This document shows positions 10,578-21,830 of a stretch of 64,000 bases of DNA, piece by piece. The translations under genes and the position numbers were made by a program. The notes under the pieces were generated by a model that saw only the letters and a program-made list of their open reading frames with translations, did not search any database and had not been told where the DNA came from. Origin of the DNA: Allomyces arbusculus (taxonomy: Eukaryota > Blastocladiomycota > Blastocladiomycetes > Blastocladiales > Blastocladiaceae); assembly GCA_027604705.1 (NCBI GenBank), contig JADHYV010000005.1, forward strand, positions 310,001 through 374,000, read 5' to 3'. Every line of letters starts with the position of its first letter. Within the stretch, counting starts at the first letter, position 1.

Positions 10578-11585
10578 GACAGCGGGCGGAGCGGCCAGGT
10601 AGAGAGGAGGTAAATGGACGGGACGGGGAGGGAAACGTCGAAACATGGCCTCGATTCTTGAGACGGTTGTGAGACGCGACTGTGGAACGCGTCGCCTGCT
10701 GGCAGGTTCCACGTTTCCTCTGGCGCGCAGGCGTCGCAATCGCTTGTCAGGCGTGCGGTTGTCATGCTGAATCATGCACGATTATGGAAGGCGAAGTGTG
10801 GGGCCCCGCTTTGCGCGCGCGCACGTCGAGCAACAAGGCGAAGAAGGCGAAGGAAGGCGGCGAACGTCGTTGCCGGTGCCCGCCAGTGACGTGGACCGCC
10901 CCGGCCACGGCCAAGCAAACGAAGACTTCCACAGGAGCCAGTGACATGCCCTTCGACGCCGTGGCTCTCCGTGGCGCGTGGGGTCTAATCCACAAGGGCG
11001 TGCGCTCTATCGAGGAACCCTCCTGGTCAGGCCATCCCTCTGTGCTCTGAATCCTTGGGCCACGTTTTCACCGAGGCGCGCTCATCCACGGCCGAGTCGA
11101 GCGCAGAACCAAGTGGAGCGCGCGTTTTGGCCGGCGCGCCCACGCCTATAAAGCGGGCGGCCGCCCCCGGCCCGGCGCGCCCGACGCTCTCCGACCGGTC
11201 CACCCGGCTGTCTCCCCTGTCGACCAGCGCGCTGCTCCACCTGCACCACCTCCTTCCACCGCCTTCCACCCCCGCGACTCACTGCGCGCACGGCCAAGTC
11301 CCCCCGCACCACGCCAACTACGACACGTCGCGACGTGCCGCGCTCTTGCCCCACACCGACCGGTCGCCTCGCCAACAACCCGCCAAAGAGTCTGTCTCTC
11401 CGGTCGTCACGCCTGTCTCCTTTGCCCCCGCACCAACGCCGTCGACGCCGCCCTTCTGGCTCCCTTCTCTGCGCTGCCCCCCCGCACCCCCCCCCCCCCC
11501 CACATCCACCCCCACAACACCCGGCACTCCCGTCCCCTGTCCGCATCTCCACCGCCCACCTTCTCCACCTCGATTCCCGCTGCGA
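10578..11585. promoter_or_regulatory. Upstream region of the orphan gene, with TATA box
   Basis: About 1 kb without a gene of its own. A TATA box lies at 11147-11152. The reading frame of the downstream gene is open back to 11055, but the peptide is Pro/Ser/His low-complexity and spans the TATA box. I read it as 5' leader and promoter. Confidence 0.5.
11147..11152 (+). promoter_or_regulatory. TATA box (TATAAA)
   Basis: TATAAA in a very GC-rich context (cgccTATAAAgcggg), 434 bp before ATG 11586. This favours 11586 over any start further upstream and implies a long 5' leader. Confidence 0.55.
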
Positions 11586-13106
11586 ATGTTCATCACGCCC
11601 ACGCACATTGTGATTGGCCCGCTCACCAAGGAGACGCTTAGCCTGGTCTCGTCGGCGATTATCGAGATTGTGCGCAACAAGCACTGCTTTGACCTGCTGC
11701 AGCTCTCCGTGCTCTGCGACCACACGGTCCTCCCGCCGCCGCCGCCCGCCAACGACGCGCCCTATGATCCGGACCGCCCGCGCACCAAGTCTGCCGCGGC
11801 AGTTGCCGACGAGTTCGACGTTGTCCTTGCGACCGTTGCCGAGTTGCGTGCACTCGACATCCCCGTCGCGCGCGACCTCGCCGACCTCGTCCCGGAGCCG
11901 ACTCGGTTCGCGTCGCACTTTGCCGCGGAACCCACCAAGACGCGCGCGCCCGTGGAATGGCTGATTGACGTCGCCGTCACGACCGACCTCGCCAAGCGCC
12001 GCGACCTCTATGCGCACGCGCGCGCGTCGGGCGCACTCAAGAAAGTCTGCTACGTGCGCCCCAAGGAATCGATTGCCGCGGCGGATGCGTCGCTGCTCGA
12101 CCACGAGGTGCTCGTCCGGTACGGCGCGCTCGCCGAGGACTTGCCCTACATTCCGCTCGTTGCTGCACCCGGGTCGGCGTTCTCGTGCCCTGTCCGCGCC
12201 GCGACGGCTGCTCTCTACCCGGCATCGCTCTCGCGCCGCACATCGGCTTTGCGGCTCGCCGCGCTCGGAGGAGGGTCAGCGTCGTCGTCAACCTCGGAAC
12301 TGCCGGCCGTGGTCCCGGACCCGTACGGCCGCCCGCAGGTGACGAACCCGGTCGTCTACCCCATCCCGTTGATTTCCGTGATGCATTTCCTCGTCACGAT
12401 CGTCAACTCGCGGTTCATTTACGAGCACGTCTACACGGTCACGGGCGCCGCGTTCAAGCTGCCGGGCGTCTCGCCTGTCCCGCTGCCGGAGGTTCCACTG
12501 TCGGCAACGCGCGTCACGCCGCCACCGTCGCCGTCGGTCTCGACGACGCGGCTGCCCAGTGGCGAGTTGCGCACACCGCTCCTGGCCGACGACGCGAGCA
12601 TGACGACGGCGCCTGTCGAGATTGACGACGTCCTGGCCGTGCCGCACTCGATGCTCGACGACCACGACGACGCGTCGATTGCCGAGCACTTGCAGCACCT
12701 GCACGACCACGCGCATGCCGCGCACGACGTGCATCTCGCCTCGCTCGTCACGGCCTCGGGCCGGACATTGGCGGGGATCGCGGCAGCGTTCCAGCGCGGC
12801 GATTTCTCGAAAGCGACCAACGACTACGTGCGCGCCCTGCACCAGGCGCCGCCGGCATTTGTTGTGATGAAGGGCCACGACCCATTCTCGGATGACGAGG
12901 ACGAGGGCATGGTCGTCACGGTGAACGGCGGGATGGTCGACTCGGGCATGCATGTGCCCGTGGCCGCCGCCAAGCGCGACCCGGACGTCGTCGAGTGGGA
13001 CGAGGCGTTGCATGGGTCCATGGCCGAGGCCGACTTGTACACGCTTGGCGGTGGGCGGTTCACGGTCGCGGTGCGCGCGATCCCGCCGCCGCTCGACCAT
13101 CACTAG
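11586..13106 (+). CDS. Unrecognised 506-aa protein
   Basis: A single open exon with strong coding character. I do not recognise the family. Residues 1-45 (MFITPTHIVIGPLTKETLSL, then a hydrophobic helix) look like a folded start. A conserved-looking region follows through VRYGALAEDLPYIPLV, then NPVVYPIPLISVMHFLVTIV, a moderately hydrophobic segment that could be buried or membrane-contacting. The C-terminal third is acidic and His-rich (HDDASIAEHLQHLHDHAHAA) and ends in GGRFTVAVRAIPPPLDHH. No signal peptide is obvious. ATG 11586 is the only Met near the start of the structured part, and the upstream TATA box supports it. A C run at 11487-11501 lies just upstream. Long antisense frames across this gene are shadows. 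Confidence 0.7.
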   Translation: MFITPTHIVIGPLTKETLSLVSSAIIEIVRNKHCFDLLQLSVLCDHTVLPPPPPANDAPYDPDRPRTKSAAAVADEFDVVLATVAELRALDIPVARDLADLVPEPTRFASHFAAEPTKTRAPVEWLIDVAVTTDLAKRRDLYAHARASGALKKVCYVRPKESIAAADASLLDHEVLVRYGALAEDLPYIPLVAAPGSAFSCPVRAATAALYPASLSRRTSALRLAALGGGSASSSTSELPAVVPDPYGRPQVTNPVVYPIPLISVMHFLVTIVNSRFIYEHVYTVTGAAFKLPGVSPVPLPEVPLSATRVTPPPSPSVSTTRLPSGELRTPLLADDASMTTAPVEIDDVLAVPHSMLDDHDDASIAEHLQHLHDHAHAAHDVHLASLVTASGRTLAGIAAAFQRGDFSKATNDYVRALHQAPPAFVVMKGHDPFSDDEDEGMVVTVNGGMVDSGMHVPVAAAKRDPDVVEWDEALHGSMAEADLYTLGGGRFTVAVRAIPPPLDHH

Positions 13107-13935
13107 ACCGATCCGCGGGTACAGCCGCCATTGCCGTCCACCTCTTACTGACCCGTGCCTGCGCCGGATCGTCGCTGCCATCGCCGCGCCTCGTCTCGGA
13201 CTTGAGCGGCTGCGACTGCAGCGGGCGCCAAGCTGTGCACCTTGCGCACTCGCCGCGACTCGGCTGACCCCGTGGCTCGATGCACTTGGACACACACACA
13301 CACACACGCATGCACGCACACGCACATCCTGCACTCTCGTTGTGGAACGGCTTCGATTGTATAATTCCATTTCTTGAACGATTTCCCCCGCCCCTTGCCG
13401 TGGCGTCGACATTCCCGTTGTCCTTTTCCTTGGTTGTCGTTGGTTTGTCGCACCCATCCATTCATTCATTTCGTTTTCATTGTTGTTTTTCGTCCGCCGC
13501 TTGTCGTCTTTGTCTTTTACCTGCGGGGTCAGCAAATGCATTGGATACCTTGACAATTTACGCGTCGGTTTGCGCGTCGGATTGTGCACTTCTTCAGCAC
13601 TCATGGCAGCAGCGCTGAAGCCAATAATCGGAGTTGGCGGCCCTCTTATCCCCCGCGCTGTGGCTCCGACATGACCTCGTCAAACACCACCACCAGTAGC
13701 CCCACCATCGGCCTGCACCTCGCCTCCGATACCTGTGCACGCTTCCGCAAACCGACCTGATGTCGGCGCATTCCACACGCAGCTGGCGATGGATCTTCCA
13801 GCGGCGCCGGATTGAAGGCAGTGTGCTCCTGGTCGACGCCTGCCTGGTCTCGACAGTCCACGCGACTGGACTGAACGAACGCACTGTCATGTTCTCCTCG
13901 TCCACGAACCGCGCCACCGTTTTTTACCTGCACCA
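13107..13935. other. Mostly non-coding, with CA microsatellite
   Basis: 3' flank of the orphan gene. It holds a CA/CG dinucleotide microsatellite (13291-13332) followed by T-rich DNA. On the minus strand, 13650-13935 may hold 3' exons of the SET-like candidate, but no boundary could be fixed. Confidence 0.45.
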
Positions 13936-14295
13936 CTACGGGATTGCCGCGTTTTTATTTTCGTGGCCAACAAGCACCCTGACCAGGAACCCAAGACCAT
14001 GGACGCGTTTTGTGTCCTGCTCAAGCGGGTCGCGGAGGTTCATGTGTGTGTGGGCGCTGAACATGCCAATGCACTCGGGCTCGTTGATAAACTGCGTGAT
14101 CCCGAGGGCGGGTCCCTCGTGGTGGATGGGCGGAAGCCGGACGTGCGAATTCTCGCCCGGCTGGACGAGTGCGCGTTTGTCGCGAGGATCGAGAGACGCG
14201 ACGCTGCGGTCCGAGCTGTAGACTGCACGATGATGGCGGATGGTGGGAAGAAAAGGAACGCATTGGCCCATTCTAGTCTGCGGCCACCGCGCCAT
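13936..14295 (-). CDS. Possible SET-domain-like gene fragment
   Basis: This minus-strand stretch reads VYSSDRSVASLDPRDKRAL, then HVRLPPIHHEGPALGITQFI followed by NEPE. The FINEP-type block resembles the catalytic-core region of divergent SET lysine methyltransferases. That is recognition by eye, not a search. A downstream frame reading NPVVVQVKNGGAV could be the next exon. Upstream, an acidic stretch (SLSDSSPGDGSDEDGA) ends near the N-filled gap, so the start is not determinable. Exon boundaries are not resolved, and the plus-strand frame is also open. The piece could also be part of an unknown non-SET gene. Confidence 0.3.
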   Translation of the reverse strand: MARWPQTRMGQCVPFLPTIRHHRAVYSSDRSVASLDPRDKRALVQPGENSHVRLPPIHHEGPALGITQFINEPECIGMFSAHTHMNLRDPLEQDTKRVHGLGFLVRVLVGHENKNAAIP

Positions 14296-14378
14296 CCTCG
14301 TCCGAACCGTCGCCGGGTGAACTGTCGCTAAGCGAGCTGCTGGATGAAAGGTACGGACAGGCTTTTCTCCACCTGTTC

Positions 14379-14490
14379 TTTTTTTTTTTTTTTTTTTTGC
14401 GCTTCGATTGCTCTGGTGTGTTGGAAATGGTGTGTGTGCNNNNNNNNNNCAAACACAACCGTCAACTAATTCTTTTTTTTTTTTTTTGTT
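14379..14490. repeat. T-rich tracts flanking a 10-N assembly gap
   Basis: A run of about 20 T ends near 14398. Ten Ns lie at 14440-14449 next to a GT dinucleotide run, and a second T run lies at 14473-14487. The gap sits in simple sequence and probably marks a collapsed repeat. Confidence 0.8.
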
Positions 14491-14774
14491 TTCGCTCTTG
14501 CCAGGTCAATATGAACTATGAAGGCGCTTGCCGCTGTGGAAGAATCCTGAGAAATTGAGAATGATCCAGTGTATTCAACACATGTGGAGAACCTCAATTT
14601 GTCACTTCGATCTCAAATCCACGATGTCGGCTCTACATGTCTATTCCAACAACGCGCCATTTCCCAGTCTCTGCGCCATCTCCCAGTCTCTGTCCCCTCC
14701 CAGAGTCAGTGCCCCGCTCAACATCCATCCCCTCACCTCCTCATTCCCTCCTCCACCCACCTACTTCCCCTGCA

Positions 14775-17025
14775 TCAGCTCTCCGCCGTCGCCGTCGTCA
14801 CTTGGCCTTCTGCGACCTGCGACCTGCCCGCACCCTCCCTTGGCATTGCCGGCGTTGGCGGAATCGGCACAGCCGCCTCGATCGGCGCCTGCCCCACTCC
14901 ACCCGCTGCCGCAAACGAGAACGGCGTGACCAACAACCCGGCCGCCAGCGCCTCGCGCTTCAACCGCCGCTTGGTGTGCCGCACGCGGCGCGCGTCCCCA
15001 GCGACCATCCACCGCTGCAGCACGTCCCTGAGCGCGTCCAGGTACAGCGGTTTGGCCACGGCGTCGTCGTACCCGAGCGCGCGGCACAGGTCGGCGTCAA
15101 GCACGAGCTGCGTATTGGCCGAACACGAAATGATGACTTGTGTCCGGTCGAATTTGCGAATCCGTTGGGCCGTGTCGTCGCCCGACAGGGTCGGGAGCGA
15201 TTGATCGAGGAGGATCACGTCAAAGTACCGCGCCCGGTCGCGCAGATCGTGGTAGTGGAAGAGCGCGTCGGCGCCGTCCGACGCAAACACGACGGCCGTG
15301 TACCCGAGTTTGCGCAGCAGCGCGCGGATGATGCGTTGGTTGATCGTGTCGTCTTCCTACATGTGCGGCGATTCAATAAGGGTCAGCGGGCGCTCGCATG
15401 CCAACGTGGCGTGGAGAGACGAGTGGCAAACGCACCACAACGAGAATCGCGCGCTCGGCCGGCGTCTTGGGCGGGACCAGCACGTGGTCCGGCGGACACA
15501 CCCACAGTTCTGCGGGCCGCACGGGTTCCAACGGCACGGCCGGGTCCGCGGCGGCGGTTTCGGCCACGGGGGTCATTGGTTCGATCGCAGCGACCGCGGC
15601 CACGGCCTCGGGCGGCGTGCGCGCCGCCGAAGACGACGCGCGCCGCAAATTCGACGGTCCGGCCGGCGCGGCCGTATTGGGCTGTGGCGGCGGCGACGAC
15701 TTGGGCGTCATGGAGACGACAGGCGACGGCATCTCGGTAGTGGCGGCGGCAGCAATCGGGTCCTTGCCGCGCGTTGCCAGCACGGGGGACAGGCGCTGCG
15801 CAGTGGAAATGGTGATGGTCAGTTTGGTAGGGCGAGCACAGGATTTTGCGCGCGAAGGAATACGGACATGGTTGGGCATTAACGGCGATGGCGCTGGCGA
15901 CGCCGACGACGCCGACCCGGCAATACTGCGGTTATCCCCACCGGCATTCGGCGCATACGTGTCGAGCTCGTTCGAGTTTTGCCGCACGTGAATCTCGGGC
16001 GGGCCCGTCCGCGTAGCGACCACCTCAAACTGGATCGCGTGCGGGTCGTCCTCGGAAAACGGCAGAATCATGCCCGCGACCAAGTGCGCGAGCCGCTTGG
16101 CCACACACATGAGGACGCGGTCGGTTGACAAAAGTTCCGTTTTCGTCGTGAGCGTGTGTGGCAAGGCCGTGCCGAGTTCCAGCATCCCCTGCGTCGTGCG
16201 TGCGGCGTTCTCGGCGCGGGAGTCGAGGAAAACGTGTGCGACGCGGAAGGAGAGGCGTTTACGTGTTGCGTCGAGCGGAGTCGCGCGTGCCTCGACGTGC
16301 ACGCCCGCGCGGTCGGGCGTGTTGCGGATCATGAGTTCCACGAGAGAGCCGACAATGTGGGCGGTTGCGCGCAGGTCGCCGTCGTACCACTTGTGCTGGA
16401 TGCGGTCGTCGACTTGCACCGACACGTTCTTGTCCCTGTATCGCCAAAGAGAGTGAGATTCCGAACGAGGAAGAGGGTGAAGAAGGTGAGCGGCAACGTA
16501 CTGCGCAATCGGCCGCACGCGCGCCACCATATGCGCGAGCACGTCCATGATCGACATCGGCTGCACCGTAATCTCCACATTGGCCCCGTCCAAATTACTC
16601 AACAGCCGCACGTCGTCCACGACCCGCAACAGGTGCTGTGACGACACGACAATTGTCCCGACTGCGTCGCGCATATCCAGCGACAGATCGGCCGTTGTCA
16701 ACATATCGGCGCACCCGACAATGTTCGTCAGCGCCGTGCGCACTTCGTGCGAGAGCGTTGCGAGCAACTTGTCCTGAATGCTCATCATATCGCCGCCGCC
16801 GCCGCCGGCCGCGGCGTTCGGGTCTTCGACGGACCGGCGGCGCGATTCGGCGGGGAACCCGGTGCCGTCGCCGTTGCCGGCGAGCGGGCTTGAAGTCGCT
16901 GGCGCATTTGGGCTGCCGCCAGGGGATGTGGGGCCCACGGTCCCGCTCGCGAGCGCGCGGTCGCCCTTGGCGAGGCCCGTGATGGACGCGCCGGGTACGC
17001 GCGCCAAGAGGGCCTTGAAGCGCAT
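14775..17025 (-). CDS. Soluble hybrid histidine kinase with receiver domain; eroded ATPase
   Basis: Two-component hybrid sensor kinase of 723 aa. Exons are 17025-15436 and 15356-14775. A Gly/Ser/Pro-rich leader precedes a HisKA domain with the phospho-acceptor His93 in LATLSHEVRTALTNIVGC. The expected ATP-binding domain is only weakly recognisable. An N-box-like ELMIRNTPDRAGV is present, but no DxGxG or GxGxG glycine boxes are visible before a long Pro/Ala/Ser linker. The receiver begins at the exon junction with the acidic pocket EDD (531-533), has the phospho-acceptor Asp581 (VILLDQSLP) and the conserved Lys632 (VAKPL). A basic and Ala-rich tail follows. No transmembrane segment or PAS/GAF sensor is seen, so it should be cytosolic or part of a complex. 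It is divergent from DBP9. Whether it can autophosphorylate is doubtful. Confidence 0.85.
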
Positions 17026-17621
17026 GGTGAGCGGTGATCAGCGGACGAGGGCCGTGATCAGGGCCCAACGGGCAGCGGGGCGAACAGGTGCGAGCAGGTG
17101 GCGAGAAACACGGTGCGAGCCGTCGGTCGTAGCGCTCTTCTGTGCGGGTTCGGCTGTCTAGGCAGCTGGAGTAATAGGGCTCGTTGTAGCGTCGAAATCG
17201 GGCCCAAATCGGCACTTGGAAGTTGGATGGCAACGATAGTCGGTCGGTCGTTGGATGCAAGTGCGCCGGCAGGGGAACTTGGCGATGATAGCCAGCCGCA
17301 CAGTGCGGAGAGTCTTGTCAGCGGGACGGGGGTCGGTCGGTGCAGGAATTGAAGGCGCGATCAGGGCAAGATGCTATTTAACATATCAGAGATTTTTTTG
17401 ACAGAGAGACCGAAATCAAACTCGTCTTGCTGCAAAACCGCTCATGGCAGCAAGCCACGTGCTAGCGCCTGACGCACCCACACGCACGATGGTGCTCCAT
17501 TTGCCGACCACATCGCCTTCCATTGCAATCACGTTCGACTGCGACAGTCAAAGCCAAGTTGAACCCAACTTGCAGCAACGAAAACCAAAATTTCTGACGT
17601 CCCGGGCCTACACGCAACACC
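17026..17621. promoter_or_regulatory. Divergent upstream region (hybrid kinase / DBP9)
   Basis: 596 bp between divergent starts. Nothing gene-like was seen. An A/T-rich patch at about 17370-17420 may be part of a promoter. Confidence 0.45.
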
Positions 17622-19681
17622 ATGACTGCCCCACCGCCCGCCGCCGCGGCCCCCGCCGCGGCCTTCTCGGCCATGGACCTGTGCCCGCAGATCCAATCCG
17701 CCATCGCTGCGCTCGGATACAAGGCGCCGACCCCTGTCCAGCAAAAAGTCATCCCCCTCGCGCTGCAAGGGCGTGACGTGGCCGCCAAAGCGCGCACCGG
17801 GTCCGGCAAGTCGGCCGCCTACCTGATCCCAATGCTCAACTACTTTTTGCTGCACGCGCGCGACGAGCACGACGCGAGTGGACCGCGCGGCTTGATCTTG
17901 GTCCCGACGACGGAATTGGCTGACCAGGTGGCCGCCATGGTCAAGGGGTTCTGCAAGTACTCGCAACGCATGGGCGTCGTGAACCTGTGCACCAAGTCGA
18001 GTTTGGTGCAGCAGCAGTACGCATTTCCTGCGAAAATAGCATGCGCGACGAGCAGAAATCTCATTCATCTCTCCTGATTTATAGACAGGCGCTCTCGCAG
18101 GGTGTCGAGCTCGTCATCACGACCCCCGCGCGGATCCTGAAGCCGCTGCCGAACCTGGCCGCTGACTACCTGCACGCACTGAAATTCCTCGTCGTCGATG
18201 AAGCCGACCTGCTCCTGTCGTTTGGGTACCAGGACGATCTGCGCGCACTCATGGCGCACCTCCCCGCCGCATCGTCCTATCAAACGCTGCTCATGTCGGC
18301 CACGCTCGAGAAACGCGTTTCCGACTTTGCCAGCAAGTTGCTCGTTCAGCCCGTCTATGTGGACATGACGGGCGCCGAGGGCAAGCACGCGAATCTGACG
18401 CAATACGTGATCCCGGTCGCGGGCAACGACGGCGACAAGGAAAAGTTCCTGCTGCTCTATTTTATCCTCAAGCTGCGGCTGATTCGCGGCAAAATTATCG
18501 TGTTCGTCAACAATATCGACCGGTGTTTCCGCGTGCGCCTGTTCCTCGAGCAGTTTGCGATTAAGTCGGTCGTGCTCAACTCGGAACTGCCGCTCAACTC
18601 GCGTCAGCATATCGTCGCCGAGTTTAACAAGGGCACCTACGATATCTTGGTTGCGACCGACGAGGGCGGCAAGGGCGATTTGGCCGAGACGATGCTTGAG
18701 GACGACGATGACGAGGAAGATTCGGACGAGGCCGTGGCTGGCGATGCAAATGAGGACGCGACTGCCGACTCGGACGCCGACATTAAGGGTTTTGCCGACT
18801 CGGACGACGACGACGGCGAGGAGCTCAAGGGCTTTGACGAGTCGGACACCGAGTCGAGCAAGCCTAATGACGCCGCGGCCGCGCACGACCACCCGCCATC
18901 AGACGCCGCTGACGTCAACGATGCCGACCTCGTTCCCGTCGCCGACATCCCCGAGGAGTCCATGGACATCGTTGCGACCCCCGCCTCTTCCACCCGCCGC
19001 GGTGCGCGCCGACAAGACCAAGAATACGGTGTCTCGCGCGGAATCGACTTCCACCACGTGACCGCCGTCATCAATTTCGATTTCCCGGCGACCGCGCAGT
19101 CGTACACGCACCGTGTCGGTCGTACCGCTCGTGGTGGGCGCAAGGGGATGGCTCTGTCCCTGGTCCTCTCGGACGCGACGGCCCGCGTCATGTCCGTGAA
19201 ACCCAAGGACCGGATCGACGAGCACGCCGTCTTCCAGCGCGTCGCCGCCGCGCAAAAGGCCGCGGGGATGCCCATTACCCCATTTGTCTTGAACCGCACG
19301 CAGATCGATGCGTTCCGGTACCGCATGAATGACGCGTTGCGTGCCGTGACGGGCGCGGCCGTGCAGGAGGCGCGGATTGCCGAACTGAAGCGCGAGGTGT
19401 TGCGGTCTGAAAAGTTGAAGGCGCATTTCGAGGACCATGCGGCCGATCTGGCCATGTTGCGGCACGACAAGCCGATTGCGCCCGCGCGCGTCCAGCCGCA
19501 CTTGAAGAACACGCCAGCGTACTTGTTGCCGAGTGGGGTCAAGGAGGTCAAGGTCTCGGCCGTGCCGTTCCACAAGCATGGGAACAGGGATAATAAGCGC
19601 AAGCGCAAGACGTTTGGTGGTGGGCCCGGCGCGGGGAACAAGAAGCGCCGCAAGGACCCGCTCAAGGGGCTCAAGCTGTAG
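17622..19681 (+). CDS. DBP9: DEAD-box ATP-dependent RNA helicase DBP9/DDX56
   Basis: Nucleolar DEAD-box helicase of 60S ribosome biogenesis. Exons are 17622-18016 and 18085-19681 (663 aa). The Q motif is [10 protein letters not shown]. Walker A is ARTGSGKS with Lys63. Motif Ia is [10 protein letters not shown]. The DEAD box [15 protein letters not shown] (LMSATL), [23 protein letters not shown], motif V SRGIDF and motif [12 protein letters not shown] are all present. The motif set, the [14 protein letters not shown] neighbourhood and the acidic insertion of roughly 120 residues before motif V ([12 protein letters not shown]) are characteristic of the Dbp9 clade. The C-terminus is strongly basic ([11 protein letters not shown] to [11 protein letters not shown]), as expected for an rRNA-binding nucleolar protein. 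It shows full catalytic conservation. Confidence 0.95.
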
Positions 19682-19966
19682 AGAGGGTCGGTCGGGGTTG
19701 GGCGTGTCATTTTAATCTTCGATTTGGTTTGGTGCGGGCAAGACAAAAACATTCCCTCAACATCAGTCCAAACTTCCCGGCCATGTCGGTCGGTGCCTGG
19801 TCAACGGCTACGATCCATGTTGCTTCGCTATCGCTATCGCTACGCTATTGATTATTCTGGTAAGACTACTCGCACCCCTCCCAGTCTTCTCCACCATGTC
19901 CACCAAGTCTGCAAAGTCCTTCACGCGCGCGGGGCACTCGACCCACACACCCGAGGCTGCCCACCT
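19682..19966. other. Convergent 3' intergenic region
   Basis: 285 bp between the DBP9 stop and the stop of the first deacetylase-like gene. Nothing recognised. Confidence 0.5.
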
Positions 19967-21466
19967 CTAGCTCAGCACGGCATTCAACGCGACCGTGACT
20001 ATGGCCACGAGCACCACCGACCATGCCGTCGTCGACGTGACGTGCGTCGAGGTCGTCGCGCCAGACTGTTTCTTGATTTCCTGGGCGGCCGTGTTCCCAC
20101 CCGTCGTCGCGCCTGTCTTATCCGACGACGCCCCGGCGGCTGACGACTTGGCGGTGGCGGCCGCTGGGTAGGTCGGGATCACGGACGTCGCGGCGCCGGC
20201 CACTATTCAGTCCGCAGCATCAGGGATCCGATCGTGAACACACCGCACCGAGAAGAAGACGACGCGCGCACCCGACTTGTACGGCGTCTCGCCGCCAATG
20301 CACTTGTCAAGTGTGACCAGCTGGTACCCCTCCGCGCGCACCGTCGAGATCACGCGCCCAATCGCCGACGCAATCGGACACAAGTCGTTGTGCACGGCAA
20401 TCACGGCTCCCTTGATTCCGGCCGCCTTGAACCCATCAATCTTAGCCGTATACGCCTTGACCACCGTCTCGTCCGTGTACTTGGTCGGCGCCGTGGTCGC
20501 TAGCGTCGTCGCCGACGCTGACGCCGTGGCCGCCTTCTTGGTCGTCGTCGACGAAGAGGTCGTCGTCAAGGTGGAGGCCGACTGGCACAGGTGGTAATCA
20601 GCCGGATCGAGGTTGTAGGACGTGACCTTGAAGTCCTGAGCCGCCGCGACCGAGAGGACTTGAATGTTCGTCATATCGTACGGCAGCCGGATCAAGCGTG
20701 GGTACCGCGCGATCGCGTTGTAGATCTTGGTCGCTTGCGCTTGCAGCGACGACGCGAGTTGCAGGTCGGTCATGTTGCGCGGGTCGCTGCCGTACCACGA
20801 GAACCCGACCGTGTGGCCCTCGTCTACAAGGGTGGAGAAGAGTGAGCCGTGACGTACGAACAAGGACTGGGGGATGCGAGATGGGGACGCTACGCACCAA
20901 TCATCCGGCGCAAGATCGCGTCGACGACTGTGTACACGCCGACCCACTCGGTACTGACATGGAATGTGGCCGTGGCGTTGGCGCTCTTGAGCACGTCGAG
21001 GATCGCGGGCGTGTTGGCCGTGGAAATGCCGTTATCCTACGCGCGGTGAAGTCGGACGCGTGAGTCTCGCCTTCTGTGGACCAGCGTTGCCGAATTCGCG
21101 GTCGTCAACGCACAAAAGTCATGGCGATTTGCCCGTCCTTGATACAGCTTGTCGGCGGCGGTATGTCTACGGAGAACACAGAGTAGCGAGCAAAGAGCGT
21201 CAGTCCAACGAACAAATCAGATCGGCGTGCACCTGTTGCCATCAAAGTCGAGCGCGACACGTACACGCAACGACGGCACGACGTGCCCGGTCTTTGGATC
21301 GCGCGCGCTCGATAGACGGATCATTAATGGCAAAGTAGGCGGCTGGATCATGGAAACGACGCGTCAGGCCAAGAGTACGCGAGCAAACTGGCTTTGGAGC
21401 GACAGATCACGGACCAACCGCTACGACCAGCGCGACAACGGCCCGGAATGGATTGAGAAGTGTCAT
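19967..21466 (-). CDS. Polysaccharide-deacetylase-like protein 1, GPI-type tail, metal site lost
   Basis: Secreted NodB/chitin-deacetylase-fold protein of 343 aa. Exons are 21466-21415, 21166-21114, 21036-20898, 20823-20272 and 20202-19967. A signal peptide (MTLLNPFRAVVALVVAV) splices directly to DIPPPTSCIKDGQIAMTF then DNG. Motif 1 is TFDNG instead of TFDDG. The His ligands of the usual HTWSH block are absent (EGHTVGFSWYGSDP). Motif 3 is RLPYD instead of RPPYG, and motif 5 is IAVHND. A Ser/Thr-rich insertion (TLTTTSSSTTTKK) sits before the last conserved block. The C-terminus is a Ser/Thr stretch followed by a hydrophobic tail (WSVVLVAIVTVALNAVLS), a typical GPI-anchor signal. It is probably a cell-wall or plasma-membrane chitin-binding-like pseudoenzyme. 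Exons 2 and 3 are 53 and 139 nt, identical in length and phase to the neighbour. Intron 1 is unusually long (248 nt). Confidence 0.85.
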
Positions 21467-21830
21467 GATTAGTGAAGCACGTTGATTGCAGCTGGTCGGA
21501 GGTTCAAGTTCGTTGGGAGCAAGGGGGGGAGCGCAGCGATATGCATGGGTCGCGACCGCGTCGAGGAAGCGACAGCAAGCTGAAGTGCTAGCTAACGACC
21601 TTTGAGATCTTTGCTCGAACTGAACCACCAAATGGTGCGAAAGAACAGAACGAAGCACACAAAGAGTGCACGCACGGCACGACCGACGAATACTATCTCA
21701 AAGATAGCGACGCTGAAGCAGTGTGGAGACTCGCGATAAGTGCTACGTCACATTTGATCAAATTAATTCGCCTTTGGCCGGCCTATCCTGTGCAGTCCTC
21801 CTCTCCCCCAAGTCCTCGACGCGATCAACC
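21467..21830. other. Spacer between the tandem deacetylase-like genes
   Basis: 364 bp, the promoter side of gene 1 and the 3' end of gene 2. A relatively A/T-rich patch lies at about 21740-21775. Nothing else seen. Confidence 0.45.

Noticed and set aside
12288-13604. Minus-strand frame of 438 codons
   Set aside because: Arg/His/Val-rich antisense shadow of the 11586-13106 gene.
20591-21063. Plus-strand frames across the deacetylase-like gene
   Set aside because: Antisense to well-spliced exons with conserved NodB-fold motifs.
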